Assembly (NCBI GenBank): GCA_024811115.1
Contig: JAKOGH010000798.1
Coordinates: forward strand, 62,001-126,000
Direction: 5' to 3'
Source of the DNA: Terana coerulea
Lineage: Eukaryota; Basidiomycota; Agaricomycetes; Polyporales; Phanerochaetaceae
DNA length: 64,000 nt
Positions within the stretch are counted from its first letter, which is position 1. Each line of letters starts with the position of its first letter. The notes below the pieces were generated by a model. That model was not told where the DNA came from. It saw nothing but the letters and a program-made list of their open reading frames with translations, and searched no databases. Of this stretch, positions 36,292-47,806 are shown piece by piece. Position numbers and translations under genes: made by a program.

Positions 36292-36937
36292 ATGTCTCTC
36301 TCGTCGTTCTTCTCGTCTTTCCTGCCGACCGTCTACGCCGACGCGCCTGAGGAGAAGGAGGAGAAGCAGCCTGAGCAAGAGGCTCCTGCCGAGGAGGAGT
36401 CCGCTGAGGAGCCCGCTGCTGAGGAGGAAGAGGAAGAGGAACCTGAAGACGTGCGGAATCAGACACAACGTCGAGTTACAACATGTCTGACTCCGAATAT
36501 TCGTCCAGATTCTTCCTGCTATCCGTGAGGAGTGCGCCCAGTCCTCCAAGTGTATTTCTGCCACGAAGCACTTCCAACACTGCGAGGAGAAAGTCAACGC
36601 TGGCAAGGGCTTCCATGGCGAGACCTGCATTGAGGAATTGTGCGTCTAGAAGTCGGTTCTCTGCCGCTCTACTCATATTAACTTTGTATGGTTTAGCTGT
36701 ACGTGTTTGAATGCTAAACCGTGCCATGTTGACTGACCTTGCCCACCACTATGCCATGAATCAAATGATACAGACCAGTGAGTCCTCCGCATATACATCT
36801 GTTGGTGGGCTCTGACTTGTTCTTGTCAGCATGATGCACTGCGTCGACGTACGTTGTTATGCGCTTTAACACCGCTTGTCGTTAACCACCTGTTGTAGAA
36901 CTGCACCGCACCAAAACTCTTCGGCAAGCTGAAGTAA
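36292..36937 (+). CDS. QCR6: QCR6, cytochrome bc1 hinge protein (UQCRH)
   Basis: Acidic hinge subunit of mitochondrial complex III that helps cytochrome c docking. The ATG at 36292 gives MSLSSFFSSFLPTVYADAPE, then a long Glu/Ala run (EEEEEEPEDV region). An intron follows at about 36451-36511. The CHCH-like core reads ILPAIREECAQSSKCISATK, FQHCEEKVNAGKGFHGETC, IEEL, then MHCVDNCTAPKLFGKLK. The four cysteines of the two disulfides are present. The stop is 36935-36937. The join between IEEL and MHC needs a tiny exon or a short junction near 36650-36830 that I could not fix. The last intron lies between D and N of CVDN. Confidence 0.92.
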
Positions 36938-37624
36938 ACGCTTTATGCTGGAGCATGGTTGGCTACGTGAGTCTGCTATGACGAGCTCTTGCTTTTGTCT
37001 AATAAATCTCGTAGAGAAGGACGGCCTTTCATGAACACAGAGCTACACGCAATTCATCATTCCGGGCTACCTGTTCCCAACCAAATTTATTCTTTACACT
37101 CTGAGAACCAGTAATATCATGTCATAGATGAAGACTATCTGGACTGTCTTCACTGCCACCCAACGTCTTCGAACGTTTCGTTACAAACGCCCATGAAGCA
37201 CTCACTGTATGCAACTTCATCTTTGGAGGGCTTTTGCTAGCGTGCCTCCTAAACGTGGCACTGTCGCCTTTGTTCTTCCTGCCTTGTCGCGTAGATGACA
37301 TTGCATCCTCTGACATGCTACGCATATACGTCGCACATTCTTTGCAGACTTTGAGAAGCAAGCAGTGTGCTCGGTAGTGATGCCTCTAACGAGCGTTTGT
37401 TACCGTAAGGTCAGCTCTTTCCCACACCACCACCGTCAAGAACCCTAGGGTCATCCTTCGTGACCACCTTCATCTTCTGCCAGCATGGCTCGCGGTCCGC
37501 GAGGTCAGACTCAGAAGGAGACCAATCCAGCGCACGTTCGTGCGGCCAGGCCATATAAACCCGGTTACTGGAGGAAATGAGCTTCCTCGCAACCCTGCAA
37601 GACAGCTTGGAGGACGTCGTGACC
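36938..37624. other. intergenic
   Basis: Between QCR6 and the histidine phosphatase. Includes an in-frame upstream extension of the phosphatase from 37577 that lacks signal-peptide character. Nothing else supported. Confidence 0.4.
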
Positions 37625-39382
37625 ATGCTCTCGAGGTTGTACGCGCTCCTCATATCGACGGCTTTGTTATTGCATCCCATCGTCGCGCAAACCCAACGAC
37701 CATCGATAGTTGGGACCATTTTGACGAACCAAACCGCGCTCGCCTCCGCGACAGGCGTATATAACACTTCCCAGACACCGTCGGACTTACCATGGGACAC
37801 ATACAACTACTGCAACGCTCCTCATGTGAACGCAGTGCATTACACCAAGCCGAAGGTCTCTGGGGCCAAGTTGGTGTATTTGAATACGGTGATGAGGCAT
37901 CATAAGGCGCGTGTATGCTGGATGATTCGTATGAAGTCGAGGCTAACAAGCACTTACTCATGCAGAGGACACCGGACAATCTGTACCCCAAGGAGAATAT
38001 GCTCAACACTCCATGGGACTGCAGGGATTTCTTACAGTTCAATTATGGCGGTCCTGGGGCTGCTCAAGTCTTTCATCAGACGGATATCCCATCCTGGCAC
38101 CCGTTCCTTAGCACGATATGGAATGGGACGTGCGACGAGGGACAGTTGACGAGGGGCGGATTGGAGGATGCAATAAAGCATGGTCAGGTACGCAGCCCTA
38201 TTCTTCCGTGCAGCCGCATGTCTGACCTTTGAGATACGCACTTCAGGACTTCTGGTCTGTGTACGCTAAGAAACTCGGCTTCCTGAAGTCTGTCAATGAG
38301 GAAGACATTTTCATGCGCACGTCTGTTGAGACGCGTACGATGCAGGTCGCCAGCGGTCTCCTAGTAGGCATGGACAAGTCAATGGCGACCAAAACATTTC
38401 CTGTCACTACTCAGCCTTCGCCCGTAAGCATTCGCGAACATGAGCATGCCGCATATCTATATATGAAGTCTCCACTGTCTAGATTGATTCGATACCGCCA
38501 AATTACCCTTGCAGCAAAGCGAACGACGTCAGAAACGCTTTCCAGTCTGTCCCGGCTTGGACCAACCACCTCCAACAAAACACAGATTTGAAGCAGCGAC
38601 TCGATAGTATGTTGGGCACGGCTGGTCTCGCGGATTGGGCTTCTTGGTGTGAGTGGAGCAATTACCGACTGCTTCCAAGTTCGTGACTGAACATCGGCCG
38701 TGGCAGATGACCACTTCTTCGACACGTTCACATCCCGGACTTGTAATGGTCACCCTCTACCGTGCAACTCCACTGGAGCGTGTGTCTCTGATCAGGATGC
38801 CCGCACTGTGTTTTCCATCGGTGACTTTGAGTATAAGTAAGTTGCACGGTACACTCCGCTTCTGAACTAACGCCGTGCACTAGTTACATTTGGAGCAACG
38901 CCCAAAATGCTTCGACGTATAATCAGCTCACATTCGGTAAACGCCACCTTGATTCCCACGCACAATAATACTCAGTTACTTCTACGTAGGTGTCTTTCTG
39001 CAAGAACTCTCCCAAAACTTTCAGCTCTTCCGCTCCGGCAAGGAGACCACATAAACTCCGTTTTTATGTCGGCCATGACGGTACTATGATCCGCCTCATT
39101 TCTGCTCTTGGCCTCGGAGCGACGTCCCAACTACGCTGGCCCTCACTGGGTAGTGAGCTCGTTATGGAGGTCAGCCTGACAGTCCATCAGGGTGTGAACC
39201 AGTCGGATGCTGACTATCGCGGGTACATCCAGGTCTGGGAGCGGCAGGGAAACCATTTCGTTAGGGTCCTTCATGATGGTGTTGAATTCCCTGCGTTATC
39301 ATGGGTACCGGTCGACAGCTTCATCGACCTCGTGAATTCTCAAATCCCTCCTGATGTTTTCGCTGAGTGTAATTCGTCTTGA
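37625..39382 (+). CDS. Secreted histidine-phosphatase-superfamily enzyme (acid phosphatase / phytase-like)
   Basis: Two-domain histidine phosphatase that likely hydrolyses phosphate esters outside the cell. The ATG at 37625 opens a signal peptide (LYALLISTALLLHPIVAQ). The first exon ends LVYLNTVMRHHK and the next begins RTPDNLYPKENML; together they form RHHKRTP, the catalytic RHG-type motif. Later come SVYAKKLGFLKSVNEEDIFM, RTSVETRTMQVASGLLVGM, and in the last exon FYVGHDGTMIRL with the proton-donor HD pair. Many N-x-S/T sites and paired cysteines suit secretion. Stop at 39380-39382. The first splice junction is odd: RHHK is followed by gcgcgtgtatg, so either a GC-AG intron or a 4-base insertion is present. 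Substrate class is uncertain (phytase, acid phosphatase or sugar-phosphate phosphatase). Confidence 0.85.
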
Positions 39383-40531
39383 CCGGATGGGCACAATGCA
39401 TTCTACATGTTCAGCCCTCAACAAGAGTTTGCTTCCGTAAATCAATACTGTCCATCAAAGGGGAGTAGCTGTGGTCCGTGCGCTTCCTGTCCATCAGTCC
39501 ATCCCACAGCTCTGCAGCTGACATGTGAAATCGACAAGCAGTATACTATAACTTTATTCAAGGATAGATGCTAAGTCGTCCTACATTTTCACACCTTATT
39601 GTGCTCATCCGCCTTAAGTAGCTGACACGTTCGAGCACGGCCCGCCACAACGGTATAATCTATCGGTCAGTTGCAGCGCTTTCTCTTACTGACTGAACTG
39701 AATCATGCTCTACTCCCCTGATAGCTGTCATGGGAGTACCAGGCGGTATTCGCGCATATTCTTACGCTTTTCATATTTCATTCTCTGTGCAGCGGGTGCT
39801 CTCTGGTGTTGGAGAGGGCAGCAATCTCAGATATAGTTGCAGCAGGCTCGGCATTGTGCGATCAATTTTGATGACGCCACAAAGTTGCTGCTACCACTTC
39901 AGACCTTGCCACTGCCGCTTGATTCGTTTCCTAGCCTTTGCTTACCGCCAATTGTCCTGCCATATAGCTATACTCCCCAGAGCGAACTCCCAGCTTGCGC
40001 CACACTTCAATTCCAGTATGCTGATCCGAAATATCCGAAGTCATTCCTCAGATGAAAATCCCTGCATCAGAGACAACCACGATGCAACAATTGTGGTCAG
40101 CGCACCAATTTCCACTTGGTAGTGACGCGCATGCTGACCAGTTGAATGTCAGTAGGGTACTTCGGTACGAGAGCCCACACTACCTCAAGCGCTGACTCGG
40201 GAGTTGTTCCTGCCGGTTTCGAACATACCGACAGTCTTATCTCTGGGATGGTTTCGCGGGTACTGTCTACTACCCTGCATTGCTCAACACTCCCAGGTTA
40301 CTTCTGATGATCATGATTTGGCATCAAAATACGACTGTATGAAGGAATAGGCATGAATCAGGTGAGGATGCCGCCCGAAGTGCCGCAGCGTCAGCGGCAC
40401 GCTCACATACAAAGTTAAAATAGCGACCCGCTGCCGGACCTGCAGCCCGGTGCCATAAAATGGCTGCTGGGAGGGAGACCTGCCATAGTGTGGTCTATCC
40501 CACACCTTGCCTGACCCCACATTCGGCCTGG
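39383..40531. other. intergenic
   Basis: 1.1 kb between the phosphatase and the NRPS-like gene. Contains a 130-codon plus-strand frame at 39730-40122 with no recognised motif. No repeat seen. Confidence 0.4.
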
Positions 40532-43500
40532 ATGATGCCTGTAATTCCGCCTCTGGACGGCTCCTTGCGCACAGTAGTGGATTTCTCGGAGTTCCATGCT
40601 CAGCACAATGCCGACCTGCCATGGATTTCGTTTCCGCCGTCCGCTGAAGAGGGCTCGTCCCCATCAATATCCTTCGCAGAAATGGTCAGGGCAAGTCATC
40701 GTGTCGCGCATGCACTGAGGCCATCCAGAGCTGGTCCCGAGGGCGAGGTTATTGGTGTGGTACTCCATACTGATACAGCCGTCTACATTGCCGTGTTGTT
40801 GGGTCTCATTAGAGCAGGGCTTGTGGTGCGTCCATATTACATATGTGTATCAAGAACCATTACAAGCTAATCAGATATAGCCATATGCAATGTCACCTCG
40901 GAACACACTCCAAGGCATGATGTACATGCTTGAAGCTACTTCCTGTAGACGCATCCTTGCCAGCACGTTTACCGCATCCTTTGCTTCTGAAATCGAAGCT
41001 GAATTCTCCCGCAAGAACGTGGAGATCAGCGTTCAAGAGCTGCCCTCTCTGGAGACTATTTTCCAGCCTTGTCCGGTGCATCAGATGAAGCGTTACCATA
41101 TCCTGCACCCGACAAAACCTGTTGATGTGTCCCGTCCTGCGATGTACCTTCATTCTTCCGGGTCCACAGGCTTCCCTAAATCGGTACCATTCTCGCATCA
41201 GCAGATGCTTGAATGGATCGACCGCGGTACGTCTCAAATTCTCAGAGGTCTATGAGCTATAATATAACAATATTTTATAGCTGTTTTCGGCAGTACACGC
41301 CAGCCACTCACGGTCGGTGCTATGGGACTGCCGACATTCCATGGAATGGGTGTGGTTTCGCAGCTATGTCTTCCACTGTCAACAGGAAAGACAATCGTCG
41401 TCTTCCGCCCTCAGCACCCGGCGGCGCCTGTCATTCCGCATCCGCAGAATGTCTTTGAGGCATGCAAGGCTACAGGTTGCGACGCCCTCTTAGGCCTCCC
41501 ATCATACATTGAGGTAGGTGTCATAGCAGTCTGGGACCACCGTAGTCACTAAAGACCCAATAGGCTTGGTCGCACAATCCGGAGGCTATCTCCTTCTTGA
41601 AAACGCTCAGGGTGCTGGTAAGCTCATATTCTATGTCCGCGTGATACAATGTAATGACCCACTCAACTAGATATACGGTGGTGGACCGCTGTCGCGCACA
41701 ACGGGCGATAAGTTAACGCAACTCGATATTCCTCTTGTTTGCGGCTATGGCGGAAGTGAATTTGGCAGCCCTGCGACAGCCTGGGATGTACTACCTTCCT
41801 ACTTCAACCGGCGGGAGGACTGGGTATATCTAGCTTTCACTGACCCTGCTGTTCCGGTGAAGTGGGATCCGCAAAGTGATGGGACTAGCGAACTCGTGGT
41901 ATATGTAAGTGGACGCCTGTTTATCGTTAAATATATCTGGCTAATCCTGGTCTCATTCAGGAAGGTAAAAGACACCATATATCCGCGTATAACGTTCCTG
42001 GAGAGAAAGCATACGCGACTGGAGATATCTTCGAGCCTCACCCAACCAAACCAGGCTTATGGCGAATGTGAGTATGTGGTGGTTGGTAGTTGCTTGTTGG
42101 CTAACTTGCTTTCAAGTGTTGGCCGTAAAGACGACGTGATCACGCTCAGTACGAGTAAGTGTGCACTTCCCTACGATAATCTCAGCTCAACCTCGAATGT
42201 CATATTTGTAGGTGAGAAGATTGTTCCTATCCCACAAGAAGGGCATGTCAGCGGCAGTCCGATTGTCCTGGGCTCGGTTATGTTTGGTAGAGAAAGAGAG
42301 CAGCCAGGGATTTTGATTGAACCCCGACAAGACCATGCCGTAGATCCAACAAACGAAGCCGCCCTTGTTGATTTTCGAAACAAGATATGGTAAGCTACGT
42401 ATTACCTTATATAATGCTGAATCCTGACGCCAGTCGCTCAGGCCTGTCATCGAAGAGGCTAACGCCACCGCACCGGCTTTTGCTAAAATCTTCAAGGAGA
42501 TGATCATTGTCACCTCTTCTACGAAACCGTTACCCAGGGCCGGCAAAGGCACGATTATCCGGAAGCAAGCCCTTGCAGCCTATGCAGAAGAGATCGATGC
42601 GTTGTACGTATACTCAATTTTATTATCTAACGAAGGTCGCTCAAGATGTCTAGGTACAAGACGATTGAACAGAGCACCAATGCAAATGGTGTCTCTCCGC
42701 CGTGGTTGTGGTCTGCGGAGCACTTGGAGCCGTGGCTGCTCGAGCACGCACGCTCTGTCACGGATGGACACGCTATCTCGTCGAACGAGAACCTCTTCCA
42801 GCAAGGTTTCGACAGGTATGTGGTGGTTTCTACGTTCTCAGCGGTCTATTCACTCTTGCTTCAGCTTAAGTGCCACTTTCTTTTCCGAAATCGTATCATT
42901 GGTGGTCTTCGCTCATCCGATGAACCTCTCGTTCAACAAGCCGCGAAGAGCCTATCGCCAAATCTTGTTTTTGAGTACCCCACAATCCTGGAGCTTGCAA
43001 GCAAGATTGCTGCGCTCGTCCAGGCGCCTTCAACGTCCGAGGAGCAGCTCAAACGAGTACCGGTGACAGAAATTGAATCATTGGTCAAGAAGTATTGTGC
43101 CGACTTGCCCACGGCTCCCCGAGAAGGCGCAGATCGTCTTCATAGTTCGCTTGTTGTGCTCCTGACTGGCTCAACTGGTAATATCGGATCTCATATTCTA
43201 GCACATCTTCTCGCGGAGAGTCGGATCGGCAGAATCTACACCCTGAACCGCCCGTCAGAAGACCCAGAGAAGAGGCTGAAGGCGGCGTTCAGTAGTCGAG
43301 GTTTGCCTTTGGAGCTACTCGCCAACTCCCAAGTTAATTTCCCTGGCTGGGAATGTGACGCAAGCGAGGTTTGGATTGGACGAGGCCCAATACACGGAGG
43401 TACGTAATGCTCGAGTATACCTGCAAAAATGAAGCTTGATACTTTTGTCAGATCCTGAGCTCGGCCACGCACATTATCCACAATGCCTGGACCGTGAATT

Positions 43501-44495
43501 TCAATCTTTCCCTCCCGTCCTATGAGGAGCAGATCACCGGAGCGCGGAAACTGATCGACATCATCGCGAGCTCAAAGCACTCCCCACGGCTCCTGTTCAC
43601 ATCTTCTATCGGCATTGTCACCGAGTGGGACCCCTCCAACGGGCCTGTCCCAGAAGCTTGCCCGCCTGAGCCCAATATTGCGACTGGCAGCGGCTACACG
43701 GCATCGAAGTATATCGTAGAAAGGGTACCGTGTCTTGACTACCTGACATCGTGCAGCAAAGCTGACCGCCTACAATTCTCCAGATCATCGAAAAGGCGGC
43801 GGAGAACGGTCTTTCAGCCACAGCGGTGAGGATGGGCCAGGCCTGTGGTCCAAAGGCGACCGGCGCATGGGGTATCACTGAATGGATGCCAATTCTCGTC
43901 AAGTCCAGCGTTGGCCTTGGATGTCTCCCAGCAATGACAGGCGTAGGTGCTATCCTTCAACGCAGCTAGAACGCTTTCTCACGTTCATCCCAGACTGTCG
44001 ACTGGGTTCCACTCGATGCGATCGGCGGGATGTATGTCGATTTGGTGCTGTCGGGCGCCCTGCCGATGCTGATGAACGTCGTGCACCCGCGGCCTACGAC
44101 CTGGGACGTCATCCTTCGCGGTTTCACCAGCGAGTTTGGAGCCGCTTTACCCGTGGTCCCAGTCAATGAGTGGGTAGCTAAGCTGGAGGCCGTTGCAACT
44201 GACATCACGGCCGAAGATCTCGACCGAATTGTAGGCAGTCTACCTTCCACTTCATAAGTCAGCTGACTTCCCATTATTACAGCCTGCCTTGAAGCTCATG
44301 CCCTTCTTCCGTAACCTCGCTGGTTTTGGCCGGGGGCGACCAGATCCTGCGAAGCCGGCCACCTCGGCGATTCTCGAGTACGAAACCTCGGCGCTTCGGC
44401 AGTCGAGCACGACAATGCGCGACTTGCAGCCCGTGACCGAAGAACATGCTCAAATGTGGGTCAGGTATTGGAAGGCAAGCGGGTTTATTGTATAA
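40532..44495 (+). CDS. NRPS-like A-PCP-R enzyme (carboxylic acid reductase type)
   Basis: Single-module adenylation, carrier and thioester-reductase protein. Such enzymes activate a carboxylic acid as AMP ester, load it on phosphopantetheine and release it as an aldehyde. Adenylation core: MYLHSSGSTGFPKSVPFSH (A3), TFHGMGVVSQLCLPL, VCGYGGSEFGSPA (A5), AYATGDIFEPHP (A7) and GRKDDVITL. The carrier motif GFDSLSATF has its Ser codon split by an intron near 42816-42861. The reductase domain starts VVLLTGSTGNIGSHILAHLL and has GYTASKYIVER (YxxxK) and TVDWVPLDAIGGMY. No condensation domain. Two frame errors: about 42877-42886 (after SATF) and an extra C at 43341-43343 before LAGNVTQARFG. The start is the first of two ATGs at 40532. 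Substrate is not predictable by eye. Confidence 0.9.
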
Positions 44496-44593
44496 CAGAC
44501 AAACAAACGAGTGTAACATGTCCAAATGAATGCAATTATACGAGCTCCCCTGGTTTCTTGGCATCGTCTGAGCCAGACCCTGAGCCGGAAGGC

Positions 44594-46094
44594 TCATGCG
44601 ACTGTGACACTGTTGAGTCCTGATTCGACCATATCACCGGAGGTACTCACCGGGACCAAGCTATGCATGGGTATGGGTATGTCTTCGGAGCTAACCCACA
44701 CTTCTCGCTGCACTTGCACGCCGCTCCGCGACGAATCAGTCGCCTGCAACCGGGGCGAGTGCACACCTGACTGATAACGTGTTCGGGTCCCGTCTGTACG
44801 ATATTCACTCCCTGTAGTAGAGTGATACATCAGGTCTCGACCAAACCGGCCGTCGCCGACGAGCTGCACCCGGCTGTTGAAGATGACCAGCAGCGAGTTT
44901 GAATACAGCTTTCCCAGGATCGTAGCGAATGCGGTGTGGTAGGAGTTATGCGGAAATGCAAGATATAGGATCAGAGACAGGATGGCGCCGAGTGCTGTGC
45001 ATCTCGTAAGTTTGTTGTTCAAAGACAGTGGTAATAATAGGTAGGCTACCGACGCACCCGTCAAGGTTCCTGTTTCAACGATGATGCGGATGAGCTTGGT
45101 CACGAGCGCATGCGTTCCCGCAATCTTCGTGTCTTTCCGGATAAGCTACACGGCGGATCTAGTCAGCGGAGGGGTAACAACCTCATACTACGTATGCTTA
45201 CCAAAATAACCATAAAGAAGGCTATGAGAATGTCGGCAACCGCACTCGATGCGAGCCAGATCTATGAAGACGACGCGGTGGGTCAAGCTTGATACCGGCT
45301 CCCTATTGCGACACGACGTTAAACGTACCGGTAAAGTGGTGAGTGCCGCCTGCCGGAGATCCGCAAAGCTTGCACCGTCAATCACCGTCTCAATGCCGGT
45401 AACAAACCCTGCGACGGCCTGGAGCACCGCTACCTGTGAATTGAACGATCTCAGAGCAGCCGCTTGCGTACATACTGAGCGAACGACTTACAACACATAC
45501 GACACTCATTAGTACTACAGATCTTGACAGTATCTTCAAGCGATATGCGTAGTACATTTGCACCGTGGCGCTTACTGTCAAACACGGTCAGCAATGCGAA
45601 GGACGATAGTGACTGCAAGACACCGACTAAGACTCGTAAGTATCGGGACAGCGAACCATTCCAGCTGGATAGCGTTCAAGACGTTCAGATCCCCAAAATG
45701 TCGGCCATAGGCGTTGAACACGTCATTGGTGACAATCATTGTCTGGGCCGTGTCCAAAAAGTAGACGACATAGACGAGACTTTTGGTGATGCTTCGGTCT
45801 TTCGGGAATGCAAGATAATACCAATCTGCAGCGAGAAAGTCAGACGAGTAAGATACGGAAGAGCTTAGTACTGACAGACTTGAACGGAGAGTACACCGTA
45901 TAGGCCCCAGTTGAGCAGGCACGCTATCACCTGCAGATTAACCTGATATGAGTATAACGCCACAAGTGGGATGAGCGTGAACGGACTCTGGGGGCGGCAC
46001 TGGAAGAGACATCAGTGACAGTGGTGACAACTTTGCTAAGGACCTACTCTGCTTCAATAACTGACTGTGAAGGACGACCAGTAGCGTCCGACAT
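44594..46094 (-). CDS. DUF6534 multi-pass membrane protein B
   Basis: Paralogue of the other DUF6534 genes, converging on the NRPS-like gene. The start at 46094 gives MSDATGRPSQSVIEAE. After two introns, ACLLNWGLYGVLSVQV, LVYVVYFLDTAQTMIVTND, YGRHFGDLNVLNAIQLEW, ATVQMYYAYRIKILSRS and HALVTKLIRIIVETGTLTG lead to the hallmark ATILGKLYSNSLLVIFNSR. The tail is Ser/Thr-rich and reads EVWVSSEDIPIPMHS. A doubled ataccc makes the usual DIPM core read DIPIPM. The end is uncertain: it stops at 44594 as read through, or at 44536 if the gtgagt site there is spliced, giving a Gly/Ser-rich final exon. Divergent in sequence from genes C and D. Confidence 0.82.
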
Positions 46095-47806
46095 GTTGGG
46101 GGCCAAGGCGAGGGCAAAGACGAAGCGGGTGCGGCATGAGAAGCAGCAGAGAGACAGACGCCGAGGTTATAATTGCACGCCTTTTCCCGTCGGCTAATCG
46201 TCAATAGAGTTCAAATCATTGACTCAGTCAGGGTGTCGTGAAGGAAGTGCTGTACTTTCAGCATCCTGCTTACGCCCTCATCACCGAATGTTCTACAGGG
46301 GTATGCAGGGTAGGTAGCCAGTTTAAGGCGTCGCCGCGGGGTCACACATACCGGTTCGTTGCCGTCTTCTCCATACATGGGTGTCTCCGTGCGAAGGCTA
46401 CGTTAACTTCCGGAGCCAATGACGCTCCGAGAACCGTCGGCCTGAAGTGCAACGAAATTGAGACAGCTGGTACGGTCACAGAGGGAAATAGACTCGTACC
46501 GTTACTGTGTCTAACAACAGCCTAGCCATTCCTAATCGTGCTGCAAACCGAAAGTCATCGTGAAGGCGCCGCGGTTACGAGCGCCAGCACAGGATGCCAC
46601 CGGAGAAATGCACGTAAGTACGTGAGAGCCAGCCGCGAAGCGAGCTCTGAATCATGTGTGTGACCTTCGATGTACTGTTGGTGAGAAAGGAATGCGACGG
46701 AGCCAATTGATACGACCGCATCGGACTGCGTCCGCTTCGAAGACGACTGAATTCCACTGTTGGGTCGTCAGGTCGAACCCGCGTGGAAAAGGTGGGATTG
46801 TGCGCTGTGTGGCGTATAGGGCACAGCACTGAACCTAGACAACCCTTGCGTGTAGCTCTTTGAGTGGGACTATCCGGGGTTGTAAGGCATAGGCGCGAAA
46901 GCTCAGACTCGTGAAGAGAATAGCCATGATTAAACAGAGAAATGTGAGGAGATTGTGGACCAAGTCAGTCACTGCAAAGTCTGTCAGTGGCTGACTTAAA
47001 GCTCGAGGACAAATTTGAGCTTGCAGATCGCTTATGTAAGCCACCGCCTACAGTTATAGGCGCCCAACGCGAGTTGGCGCTCGAACCGATTTCATTCCGT
47101 GACCACCACGCCGATGATCACGAGTCCATGACCGACTGCGCCAGTAACGTCGATTTCTACGGGATTCGAGCATTGGATTAGCAAGATTATACATATATGA
47201 GCATTGGCAGCTGGACGTCTCCCCTTTTTATAGTAAATACACTTTGGTCTAGCGCGGGGAGGGTGTGAAATAAAATGGTGAGTACGATCGTCTGTATACT
47301 AATGGCTCTGGAGACTCAACATGCAGACGCTTCCATTAGATGGGCCTGATTTACCGATGCCGTACCTGGCGTAGACCATTCCGTCGCAGTTTCATAGTCT
47401 TTCCCGGTCCTTGTTCCACGGGCGGATTGATCGCCCAGCAACGATATGTGACGTTTCGTGTCTTCTTTGCTTTGCCAACAGCGAACAAGTCCCCTTTACA
47501 CCCACGCAGTTATTTCTGTGGGTAGAAATATCTGCGAATCTTCCTACAGTTACGGCTGCCCTGCCAAGTGGGTTGCTGATGAGCCCGTAACCAGGCCTGG
47601 ATCCGTCATTTGGCGTACAGGTCGCCCCGCACCAAGTACCGATTCACTGAAATGTCTCATCCCGTTGTATTGACGGGCTATGGGTATCTTCAGCTCCGTG
47701 ACACTTCTCGCGGAGACGACACCGCTTAAATGCACGGATGGGAACTATTGAGCCTGCAGTTTATAAGTCATGCGGCTCGCAGCTATCGGGAGGAAGTCAA
47801 CGCATT
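46095..47806. other. intergenic with possible small membrane ORF
   Basis: No clear gene. Minus-strand frame 46835-47044 contains VHNLLTFLCLIMAILFTSL, and further upstream on the same strand is GAVGHGLVIIGVVVT, two hydrophobic segments that could be a decayed small membrane gene. The right part is the upstream region of DUF6534 gene C and carries a sequence shared with gene D. Confidence 0.35.
47330..47351 (+). repeat. Upstream repeat, copy 1 (before DUF6534 gene C)
   Basis: cttccattagatgggcctga plus two bases; differs from 50091-50112 at two positions. It lies 477 bases before the gene C start, at nearly the same distance as copy 2 from gene D. Probably a trace of tandem duplication or a conserved promoter element. 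Confidence 0.6.

Noticed and set aside
36340..36450. GAG/GAA-rich run as a microsatellite
   Set aside because: It encodes the normal acidic stretch of the QCR6 hinge protein.
37577..37624. Upstream start for the histidine phosphatase (MSFLATLQDSLEDVVT)
   Set aside because: The downstream ATG at 37625 directly precedes a proper signal peptide; the longer form would bury it.
44277..44597. 106-codon minus-strand frame as an extra exon of DUF6534 gene B
   Set aside because: It overlaps the 3' end of the NRPS-like gene on the other strand and has no family resemblance. The tail is more likely to stop at 44594 or 44536.
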